Source: CAZSRL01 sp964609615
Lineage (GTDB): Bacteria; Bacillota_I; Bacilli_A; RF39; UBA660
NCBI GenBank assembly: GCA_964609615.1
Contig: CAZSRL010000028.1
Coordinates: 1-10,674, forward strand
DNA: 10,674 bases
Direction of reading: 5' to 3'
The position numbers and the translations under genes are program-made. This document shows positions 1 to 5,458 of the stretch, in pieces. The notes under the pieces were generated by a model that was given only the letters and a program-made list of their open reading frames with translations, did not search any database and had not been told where the DNA came from. How positions within the stretch are numbered: position 1 is the stretch's first letter; the number at the start of each line of letters is the position of its first letter.

Positions 1-152
1 TTTATATCTCTAGGATTTACTTCCTCATTTAATAATAATTTTTTAATAGCACTAACTTCCTCTTTTTCATCTTCTTTTGATAACCTTATATATATTGCAA
101 CTTTATAAATAACCTTCTCATAATTTTTTTGTACATCTGCTAATGTTTTCAT
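1..152 (-). CDS. Large serine recombinase-like N-terminus, partial (runs off window start)
   Basis: The first 50 codons are visible and the gene continues past base 1. Residues 17-28, KVAIYIRLSKED, match the start of the catalytic domain of large serine recombinases, where the Tyr-x-Arg-x-Ser motif supplies the nucleophilic serine (here Ser25). Such enzymes integrate and excise mobile elements. The start at 152 is set by an AGGAGG site six bases upstream; an ATG at 156 in another frame is too close to that site. After about residue 32 the protein no longer resembles a recombinase, because the usual Ser-Ile-x-Asn-Gln-Arg stretch is missing. It runs into NEEVNPRDI, which recalls the NPRDxK motif of some tyrosyl-tRNA synthetases. 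It may therefore be degenerate or chimeric. The 37-residue gene just upstream probably shares its transcript. Recombinase-like identity of the first 30 residues is fairly sure; the rest is not. Confidence 0.6.
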   Translation of the reverse strand, partial: MKTLADVQKNYEKVIYKVAIYIRLSKEDEKEEVSAIKKLLLNEEVNPRDI

Positions 153-196
153 TCATATCCTCCTTATTACTAACAAACTATTATATAGAACTTTTT

Positions 197-310
197 TTAA
201 CTTGTTCTTTTCTTATTAACATAAATATTTAATAATATTTCATCTATAATCTTTTGTAAGTTATCTTCGTTATCATCAAAAATCAGATTTATTTTTGATT
301 CTTTATTCAT
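197..310 (-). CDS. Small 37-residue hypothetical protein upstream of the recombinase-like gene
   Basis: A 37-codon frame starts at ATG 310, behind a clear AGGAGG six bases upstream, and ends in TAA. The protein begins MNKESKINLIFDDNEDNLQKI and is mostly an acidic amphipathic helix (about residues 11-30) with a Lys/Arg-rich tail (33-36). I do not recognise a family. Small proteins of this size and composition often precede large serine recombinase genes in Bacillota mobile elements, and the next gene here is recombinase-like, which supports a real co-transcribed gene. That comparison is from memory and not a search result. Function unknown. Confidence 0.5.
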   Translation of the reverse strand: MNKESKINLIFDDNEDNLQKIIDEILLNIYVNKKRTS

Positions 311-342
311 GGCTAGCCTCCTGTAAAATTTTATTTGAATAC

Positions 343-379
343 AAAAAAAATATGATTAGTATTTTTTCCAATCATATTT
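343..379 (-). terminator. Rho-independent terminator of the DUF4143 ATPase gene
   Basis: On the minus strand a perfect 10-bp stem, AAATATGATT with AATCATATTT, encloses a 12-base loop and is followed by a run of T. It lies about 50 bases after the ATPase stop codon and before the small gene at 310. The stem is AT-rich, so strength is uncertain. Confidence 0.7.
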
Positions 380-431
380 ATAATTATTCTACACAAATTC
401 TTTGTTTAATTTTATAATAATCATCTTAATA

Positions 432-1694
432 TTAATTTTTTAAACTTCCAATTGATACCACATAAACTCCATCTTCCCTTTTATAAGAGTAATTTGTTCC
501 ACTTATTACCATTAAAAATATTGGCTCTCCACATTTTTCTGTATCAATTTTTTCTTTTAATTTAAGTAAATTTTCAGCAGCTTTATCTATCTCTCCAGCT
601 CCAAGTTTTATTTCAGCCGCACCCCATTTTCCACTTTGAGTTCTTATAATTGCATCTATTTCAAAGTTTGTTTCATCTCTATAAAAAGATACATCCGAAT
701 TACTAGTTCCTAAATAGATTTTTAAATCTCTAATACATAAATTTTCAAATAGGAAACCAAAAAAATTTAAATCTTTTATTAAATCATTAGGACTAAGCTC
801 TATTGCTGCTGCTGCAATGGAAGGATCAACAAATTCTTTTTTAGGTTTTGTTCTCATAGCTGTTTTGCTTCTCATTTTTAAATTAGTAGCATTAACACTT
901 TCTATTACAAATAATTTTTCAAGTGTTTCTATATAACTATTTAAAGTTGGCCTAGATATTTCATCATCAAAAATATTTTTAACATCTTCAACTATTGTTT
1001 GATTAGAAACTTGAGTTGAAATATTTCTAGCAAGACTCCTTAAAACAGCTGACATTTTGGATACATTAATTTCATTACCATCAGAACTTTTTACTTCTTC
1101 TCTTAATAAAGATTTTAAATATTCTTTAGCTTCAGTATAGTTAGATTTTTTATTGGTATTAATTGCTGCTGGCCATCCTCCACGTACTATTGCTTCAGCT
1201 ATTTCTTCCAAAGTTAACTCATTAGATGCTGATATATCCTTCCCAGCCATAATATCTTTTAAAGAAACTTTTCCATTTGATTCTTTTGATTCATATAAAG
1301 ACATTGGTCGCATTAATATTCTTGCTATTCTTCCTGTTCCCGTATGCAAAGTTGTTCCATCAGATGGCCTAGCAGAACCAGTTAAAATATATTGTCCTTT
1401 TAATCCAGTATGATCTATGTCAGTTCTAATAGAATCCCATACAACGGGATAGGTTTGCCATTCATCAAACATTCTTGGTTTTTCTCCATCTAAAAATAAA
1501 GATGGTTTTGTGTTTTTAATTGCTTCATAATCATTTCGTTTATCAGGATTTTGAAATTCTAATATACTTTTTGCATGCCTTTTTCCAGTTGTTGATTTTC
1601 CACACCATTTACATCCTTCTATTAAAACAGCACCCATAGCATTTAGCAAACCATCGATCTCATTATCTATTACTCTTTGAATATAATTATTCAT
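432..1694 (-). CDS. AAA ATPase with C-terminal DUF4143 domain (AAA_14/DUF4143 family)
   Basis: 420 residues, normal for this family. The AAA domain (about 15-135) has the Walker A GCKWCGKST at 27-35, a Walker B-like PRMFDEWQ at 73-80 and the sensor-like YILTGSA at 102-108. The KWCGKS form of Walker A is typical of a subgroup common in anaerobic Bacillota. A winged-helix-like stretch (about 215-265) is followed by DUF4143 (about 285-400), with FEIDAII at 344-350 and AAEIKLG at 359-365. This Asp...Glu-x-Lys pattern resembles a PD-(D/E)xK nuclease core and is usual in the family. The cellular role of these ATPases is not established; they are frequent in accessory DNA. AAAGGAAG precedes the start by seven bases. 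It has its own promoter with three spaced repeats upstream and a terminator downstream, so it is a single-gene unit. No lesion is visible. Confidence 0.9.
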   Translation of the reverse strand: MNNYIQRVIDNEIDGLLNAMGAVLIEGCKWCGKSTTGKRHAKSILEFQNPDKRNDYEAIKNTKPSLFLDGEKPRMFDEWQTYPVVWDSIRTDIDHTGLKGQYILTGSARPSDGTTLHTGTGRIARILMRPMSLYESKESNGKVSLKDIMAGKDISASNELTLEEIAEAIVRGGWPAAINTNKKSNYTEAKEYLKSLLREEVKSSDGNEINVSKMSAVLRSLARNISTQVSNQTIVEDVKNIFDDEISRPTLNSYIETLEKLFVIESVNATNLKMRSKTAMRTKPKKEFVDPSIAAAAIELSPNDLIKDLNFFGFLFENLCIRDLKIYLGTSNSDVSFYRDETNFEIDAIIRTQSGKWGAAEIKLGAGEIDKAAENLLKLKEKIDTEKCGEPIFLMVISGTNYSYKREDGVYVVSIGSLKN

Positions 1695-1717
1695 ATAATT
1701 CTTCCTTTCATATATTA

Positions 1718-1746
1718 AGCATATGTTATTTTACACAAAAAGTCAA
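1718..1746 (-). promoter_or_regulatory. Sigma-70-type promoter of the DUF4143 ATPase gene
   Basis: Minus-strand TTGACT (1741-1746), a spacer of exactly 17 bases and TATGCT (1718-1723). Transcription would start near 1711, giving a leader of about 17 bases that carries the AAAGGAAG ribosome site. The promoter-proximal copy of the 23-bp-spaced repeat overlaps the -35 and spacer, which suggests repression. Confidence 0.65.
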
Positions 1747-1788
1747 TCTAATTTTACAAAAAAAGTAATTATTAGTTTACAAAAAAAG
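1729..1788 (-). repeat. Three direct repeats spaced 23 bp, candidate operator
   Basis: On the minus strand the core CTTTTTTTGTAAA occurs twice (from 1788 and from 1765) and a variant, CTTTTTGTGTAAA, once more (from 1742). Start-to-start spacing is exactly 23 bp both times, about two helical turns. The last copy sits on the ATPase promoter. This looks like a multi-site operator or similar protein-binding array. The binding protein is unknown; the ATPase itself carries a winged-helix-like region, so autoregulation is conceivable. AT-rich DNA makes poly-T matches easy, but exact equal spacing is less likely by chance. Confidence 0.5.
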
Positions 1789-1847
1789 ATATTTTTTATA
1801 AACATAAAAGTAATATTATCATATTAAAAAATTATTTAAAAATATAT

Positions 1848-2576
1848 TTATTTCCATCCAAGTGGCCCACCAGGCCCAATTGCATAAAGTGATTGAATTA
1901 TTTGAAAACCGCTTCCTAAAGCATCATTCCAAGGATTAATAAAAGAAATTATTCTTTTTAATCTATAGGGCGCTACTATAATAAGAGCAATTATTCCAAG
2001 TAATCCCCCAATTATTATTTTAAGAAATATTTTTAATTTAGATCCTGCGATAAATATTAAAGTCATCACAGAACAAACAATAATCATACCTGTACCAAAG
2101 TCTGGTTCTAACATTATAAGTAAAAAGAAAAGTAGTAGTAATATAAATATTGGTAATATAAAAGATTTTGCATTTTTCACATCTTTATTATTTTTTTCTA
2201 AATATTTAGCAGTAAAAATAATTAAAGCTACTTTACTAATTTCGCTAGGTTGTAAACCAAAAGGGCCTATTCCAAACCAACTCATACTGCCATTTCTCAT
2301 TTCCCCAATGCCTGGAATAAGGACAAGCAGTAATAATAAAAAGCAAACAAGTAAAATAATGTTTGCTTTTTTCTTATATATTTTATAATTAATTTTAGAA
2401 AATAATATCATTAATAATATTCCAATTATTAAAAATAATCCTTGAAATAATACATATCTATAATTATTTCCAAACTTATATTCTGACCAAATATAACTAG
2501 AGGAATAAATCATTAATAAGCCAAATAAAGAAAGAAAAATCGTAGTTAAAACGATTACTTTATTATATTTATTAAT
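1848..2576 (-). pseudogene. FtsW/RodA/SpoVE-family gene, C-terminally truncated and lacking a canonical start
   Basis: The polytopic SEDS family polymerises lipid II glycan strands. Matching family landmarks are LSLFGLLMIYSSS in membrane helix 1, NGSMSWFGIGPFGLQPSE, LEPDFGTG, and the run RIISFINPWNDALGSGFQ to AIGPGGPLG. The only in-frame ATG (2513) lies in the middle of helix 1. Family-like sequence continues upstream to an ATT at 2574-2576, nine bases after a strong AAAGGGGG site, so the real start is probably that ATT, perhaps a mutated ATG. From there it has 242 residues, against about 370-400 usual. It stops after GGPLGWK, just before the segment that carries LPE-x-x-TDFIF, whose Asp is essential in RodA/FtsW, and the last membrane helices. 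No continuation was seen in downstream frames. Two lesions suggest a non-functional copy. It follows mraY by 25 bases, an order reminiscent of the division and cell wall cluster. Confidence 0.75.
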
Positions 2577-2585
2577 TTTTTTCTA

Positions 2586-2593
2586 CCCCCTTT
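2586..2593 (-). promoter_or_regulatory. Shine-Dalgarno site of the ftsW-like gene
   Basis: Minus-strand AAAGGGGG lies nine bases before the ATT at 2574-2576 and far (over 70 bases) from the first ATG at 2513. It therefore marks the original start of the ftsW-like frame and shows that the ATG is internal. Confidence 0.6.
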
Positions 2594-2601
2594 AAATTAT
2601 A

Positions 2602-3594
2602 TTACAACCATACTCCGTAATATATAGCTCCCATACCTAACATGAAACCTACTATCCAAAATAGTTTTACAATATCATTTTCTTTCCATCCGAGTCTTTC
2701 AAAATGATGATGTAGAGGCGCTATTAAGAATACTTTTTTATTAAATTTTCTTATAGATATAATTTGTATTAAACTACTTAATGTTTCTATAACAAATACT
2801 CCACCAATAACAGCAAGTGATAATTCATGTCGTGTAAGTATTGCTACCGCTGCTAAAGTTGCTCCTAAACATAGAGAACCCGTATCTCCCATAAATATTT
2901 TAGCAGGATTGGTATTATATACTAAGAAACCAAGTATTGAACCAGCTAGTACAAAACAGAAAATAGCTATTTCTTGATATCCATCTACCCATGAAGTACC
3001 CCAAGAAATAATACCAAATGATAGGAATGCTATCATTGATAATCCTCCAGCTAAACCATCAAGTCCATCAGTAATATTAACTGCATTTGAAGTTCCTACT
3101 AATAAGAAAAGAATAAATAGTCCATAGAACCATCCAAGATGTATTTTTATACCAAGTGATGATATCCATAGTATAGGGTCTCCTCCATGAGACATAAATA
3201 TATAGAAAAATACCAAGGCAATAACAATTTGAATTACAAGTTTTTGTAATGTTGTTAGCCCAATATTACTATTTCTTTTTATCTTTATTAAGTCATCAAA
3301 TAACCCTAATAAAGCATATGAAATAAATACAAAAAATATAATTAACAAACTTGAACTTATTTCAAGACTTCCCCTAAAATAAAGTATTAACATTGTAATT
3401 ATTGTTGGAATAATAAATATTAATCCTCCTATTGTTGGTATACCGTTTTTCTTTCCATGTTCTTTTGTTAGGAATGTACTTATTGTCTGTTTAAAGTTTT
3501 TCTTTCTTAAAGCAGGTATTATTATTAAACCAAATATAACAGCAAGAAAGAAACCAATCATTAATCCTAATATAGATTTTGCTAATATTAACAT
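2602..3594 (-). CDS. mraY: Phospho-N-acetylmuramoyl-pentapeptide transferase (MraY)
   Basis: This integral membrane enzyme joins UDP-MurNAc-pentapeptide to undecaprenyl phosphate to give lipid I, the first membrane step of peptidoglycan synthesis. The 330-residue protein has about ten hydrophobic segments. All diagnostic motifs are present: GIPTIGG (52-58), the Mg-binding LFDD (98-101), NITDGLDGLAGG (173-184), MGDTGS (235-240) and PLHHHFE (293-299). ATG 3594 was chosen over the in-frame TTG at 3603 because AAGGAG ends nine bases before the ATG but abuts the TTG. It has its own promoter and a truncated ftsW-like gene 25 bases downstream. The usual mur neighbours are absent on both sides, so the cluster has been broken up here. 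It appears fully intact. Confidence 0.96.
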   Translation of the reverse strand: MLILAKSILGLMIGFFLAVIFGLIIIPALRKKNFKQTISTFLTKEHGKKNGIPTIGGLIFIIPTIITMLILYFRGSLEISSSLLIIFFVFISYALLGLFDDLIKIKRNSNIGLTTLQKLVIQIVIALVFFYIFMSHGGDPILWISSLGIKIHLGWFYGLFILFLLVGTSNAVNITDGLDGLAGGLSMIAFLSFGIISWGTSWVDGYQEIAIFCFVLAGSILGFLVYNTNPAKIFMGDTGSLCLGATLAAVAILTRHELSLAVIGGVFVIETLSSLIQIISIRKFNKKVFLIAPLHHHFERLGWKENDIVKLFWIVGFMLGMGAIYYGVWL

Positions 3595-3603
3595 ATATCT
3601 CAA

Positions 3604-3609
3604 CTCCTT
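3604..3609 (-). promoter_or_regulatory. Shine-Dalgarno site deciding the mraY start
   Basis: AAGGAG on the minus strand is nine bases from ATG 3594 and directly touches the TTG at 3603, which rules the TTG out as a start. Confidence 0.7.
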
Positions 3610-3615
3610 AAATAC

Positions 3616-3667
3616 ATTATACTATTATTTTAAATAAATTTAAATAAAAAACGTTAAGAAATGTCAA
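3616..3667 (-). promoter_or_regulatory. Probable tandem promoters of mraY
   Basis: The proximal promoter is TTTAAA (3639-3644), 17 bases, TATAAT (3616-3621); its transcript would start about 15 bases before the mraY start. A perfect -35, TTGACA (3662-3667), lies exactly 17 bases before the same TTTAAA, which could then serve as a weak -10 of a second, upstream promoter. The TATAAT one is the stronger call. Confidence 0.5.
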
Positions 3668-3675
3668 TTTAACAT
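3646..3675 (-). terminator. Weak terminator after the hsdM remnant
   Basis: Minus-strand ATGTTAA pairs with TTAACGT (seven pairs, one G-T) around an 11-base loop and is followed by five or more T. It starts six bases after the stop codon of the hsdM remnant. The loop contains the TTGACA of the upstream mraY promoter. Confidence 0.45.
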
Positions 3676-3680
3676 TATCT

Positions 3681-3929
3681 TTACAAGACTTTTTTCTTTA
3701 ATTCTAGTACGTAGAATATATTATCTTCTGCATAAGAATCTCTATCTTCTTCTAGTCCATAACCTTCTTTAATTAATTGTTTATATTTTTCTTCAAATGT
3801 ATCTGAAATATACTTTAAAAATATTAATCCTAGTACTACATATTTATAACTTGATACTGATAATCCACCTATCATTTTATCAGCAGCAGCCCATAATGTT
3901 TTTTCTATTTCTTGCATATCTTTACCCAT
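3681..3929 (-). pseudogene. Type I restriction-modification methylase HsdM, N-terminal remnant
   Basis: The 82 residues match only the N-terminal helical domain of HsdM, the DNA-methylating subunit of type I restriction-modification systems. The signature is LWAAADKMIGG (12-22) and YKYVVLGLIFLKYISDTFEEK (28-48), with EDNIFYV (68-74) where a full HsdM would go on with a Pro/Trp-rich stretch. Here the frame turns into LELKKKVL and stops. A complete HsdM has about 480-550 residues and includes NPPF and SAM-binding motifs; none of this, nor HsdS or HsdR, is nearby. It is a deletion remnant, yet it keeps an extended -10 promoter, an AGAGG ribosome site and a possible terminator, so a short peptide may still be made. 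As in full HsdM, the N-terminal domain could in principle bind a partner or DNA, but that is a guess. Confidence 0.8.
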
Positions 3930-3969
3930 AATTATTTACCTCTAATTCATAACAATATTTCTATTTATA

Positions 3970-3978
3970 ATTATAGCA
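3970..3978 (-). promoter_or_regulatory. Extended -10 promoter of the hsdM remnant
   Basis: Minus-strand TGCTATAAT is a perfect TATAAT (3970-3975) with the TG extension. No good -35 is found 17 bases upstream. It lies about 40 bases before the start of the hsdM remnant. Confidence 0.5.
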
Positions 3979-4054
3979 TATTTTTTTACAATTTTCTTAT
4001 TTTGTATTAAATAAATTATCTAATTTTAATTAGTAGAAATAATTTTTACATATT

Positions 4055-4080
4055 AAAAAAAATAAAGCAAATGCTTTATT
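4055..4080 (-). terminator. Rho-independent terminator of the repeat membrane protein
   Basis: Minus-strand AATAAAGC and GCTTTATT form an 8-bp stem around ATTT, followed by at least six T. It begins one base after the stop codon of the gene at 4082. Confidence 0.85.
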
Positions 4081-4081
4081 C

Positions 4082-5407
4082 TTATTCCACTATACTTATT
4101 TGAATTCTTGCTGTAAAGTTTCTATTTTGGTCATAATTTTGTGGTATACCTAAACCTTGTAATTTAAATGATATTGTATATTTTTGAGTAGTAAGTGAAG
4201 GTATTGTTACATTCGAAGCAAACATACTAGTTGATTTAGGTGCTATTGTATAAGGCAATGTTGCTCCTCCATTTGTTGATTCAACTTTATATTTGAAATT
4301 ATCACTAGTAAATGTATTTTTTATTACTTCCCATCCTATTTGATATGTAATAGGTATGGTTGAAGTGTTTTCTAATGTAAATATTTTATCTGAAATAGCA
4401 GATACTATTCCATCTTGATCATCTGGATATACTTCATTTGCAACAACAGTATTTGATTCTTCAAATACTACTACTAACTTAGGAGTTGCTGTATCTAAGT
4501 TTGGATCTCCAGTATTTTTTAGTTCTATTTCTTCAATTATAGTATCATTTTGTTTTTTAATATTTTTTTGTTCTTTTTCGTTCTCTTGGTTTTTAGTTGT
4601 ACTACAATACAAATCACATTTTCCATCTCCATCTGTATCACAATATAAATCACATTTCATGTCCCCGTTTAAATCTAAGTTTAAATCTGCTTTTTTATCA
4701 TTATTTGTATCTATATCTAAGTCCGCTATCCCATCTCCATCTACATCAATGTTAATATCAGGCCAACCATCTTTATTTAAATCACAGTTTAAATCACATA
4801 CTCCATCTCCATCAAGATCTCTATTAACTATATTTGTTTTACTTGTTCCGTCACCCTTAACATCAATATTAAAAACTGCTTTTAGATTACCCTTATAATC
4901 AATATTTAAATCAGGTTTTTTATCTCCATCTGTATCAATATTAATATCCGCTACTCCATCTCCATCTACATCTATATTAATATCAGGTATTCCATCTCCA
5001 TCTATATCCATATTTAAAGAGGCTTTACTCATATAATTAACTGCAGAGTATGTAGCACCTAGCATTGCAAATAAGAATAAGATTATAAGTGTTATAATAA
5101 GCTTAGATGACATTTTTTTTCTAAACTTAAATATAATTAAATCATCTCTTTTTTCAACCATTAATCCATATGGTAAATAAACAACATTATCTTTTGGATC
5201 GCATGTTAAATCAATACATTTATGAACTTGTTTATTTGTTACTTTTAATGTACCATTATATATTTCATCTAATATGTCTTTAATTGTATTAATTTGTTCT
5301 TTAACTTCTTTTTTATTAAATGTTATTAAATTAATTGATTTACTTTTAAATTTAGGATTAAAATCTTTTACATCCAATTTAATTTCTTTTTCTTCACGCT
5401 CTGGCAT
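4082..5407 (-). CDS. Single-span membrane protein with twelve-residue Asp-rich (calcium-loop-like) repeats and a C-terminal beta domain
   Basis: 441 residues; I do not recognise a named family. In order: a charged cytosolic region (1-100) with two Cys (64, 69); one membrane helix (about 103-125); a repeat stalk (132-266); a charged linker (about 270-300); and a beta-rich C-terminal domain (about 305-441), probably extracytoplasmic. The repeat consensus is N-I-D-x-D-G-D-x-x-x-D-L/I, resembling dockerin and thrombospondin type 3 calcium loops, so Ca binding is likely. Six Cys fall in three CDLxC motifs (204/208, 252/256, 264/268). There is no sorting signal or signal peptidase site, and the span acts as an anchor. 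ATG 5407 was chosen because AGGTGA precedes it by six bases; the GTG at 5416 lies inside that ribosome site. It follows the ATPase operon but has its own promoter and terminator. A surface-sensing or scaffold role is an inference. Confidence 0.85.
   Translation of the reverse strand: MPEREEKEIKLDVKDFNPKFKSKSINLITFNKKEVKEQINTIKDILDEIYNGTLKVTNKQVHKCIDLTCDPKDNVVYLPYGLMVEKRDDLIIFKFRKKMSSKLIITLIILFLFAMLGATYSAVNYMSKASLNMDIDGDGIPDINIDVDGDGVADINIDTDGDKKPDLNIDYKGNLKAVFNIDVKGDGTSKTNIVNRDLDGDGVCDLNCDLNKDGWPDINIDVDGDGIADLDIDTNNDKKADLNLDLNGDMKCDLYCDTDGDGKCDLYCSTTKNQENEKEQKNIKKQNDTIIEEIELKNTGDPNLDTATPKLVVVFEESNTVVANEVYPDDQDGIVSAISDKIFTLENTSTIPITYQIGWEVIKNTFTSDNFKYKVESTNGGATLPYTIAPKSTSMFASNVTIPSLTTQKYTISFKLQGLGIPQNYDQNRNFTARIQISIVE
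4610..5014 (-). repeat. Eleven-unit tandem repeat (36-bp period) inside the membrane protein gene
   Basis: Eleven in-frame units code for residues 132-266 of the membrane protein. Ten are 12 residues (36 bp) and the sixth is 15 (45 bp). Typical units are NIDVDGDGVADI and NIDTDGDKKPDL. Units 2-3 recur as units 8-9, 225 bp away, indicating a block duplication. Units 4 and 5 have lost several Asp. Confidence 0.9.
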
Positions 5408-5424
5408 ATTACTCACCTATTTTA

Positions 5425-5453
5425 ATTATAATAAAAAAAACTCTATTATTCAA
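5425..5453 (-). promoter_or_regulatory. Promoter of the repeat membrane protein gene
   Basis: TTGAAT (5448-5453), exactly 17 bases, then a perfect TATAAT (5425-5430). It overlaps the terminator of the gene before it. Transcription would start near 5418, leaving a leader of about 11 bases that is little more than the AGGTGA ribosome site. Confidence 0.65.
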
Positions 5454-5458
5454 GAGTT
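5433..5458 (-). terminator. Terminator ending the ATPase/DUF2357 operon
   Basis: AACTCT and AGAGTT pair around an 8-base loop, followed by TTTTTT on the minus strand. The stem overlaps the stop codon of the DUF2357 gene. The six-pair stem is short, so read-through is plausible. Confidence 0.7.

Noticed and set aside
1153..1413. Open frame of 86 codons on the plus strand
   Set aside because: It lies wholly inside the DUF4143 ATPase gene on the other strand, has no ribosome site and no recognisable protein features.
1729..1788. Short CRISPR or iteron-type replication origin
   Set aside because: Only three 13-bp cores, no replication gene or DnaA boxes nearby, and the array sits on a promoter; an operator is the simpler reading.
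1695..1847. Missing 3' end of ftsW in another frame
   Set aside because: No LPE...TDFIF-like sequence in any minus-strand frame; the region holds the ATPase promoter and the repeats.
3604..3680. Remainder of hsdM after a frameshift
   Set aside because: The bases after the stop give no HsdM-like residues in any frame and are occupied by a hairpin and the mraY promoter.
4659..4898. Plus-strand open frame opposite the repeat tract
   Set aside because: Its Ser/Pro-rich periodic product is just the complement of the Asp-rich repeat; no ribosome site.
4610..5014. CRISPR-like 36-bp periodicity
   Set aside because: The repeats are contiguous and in frame with no spacers; they code for a protein repeat.
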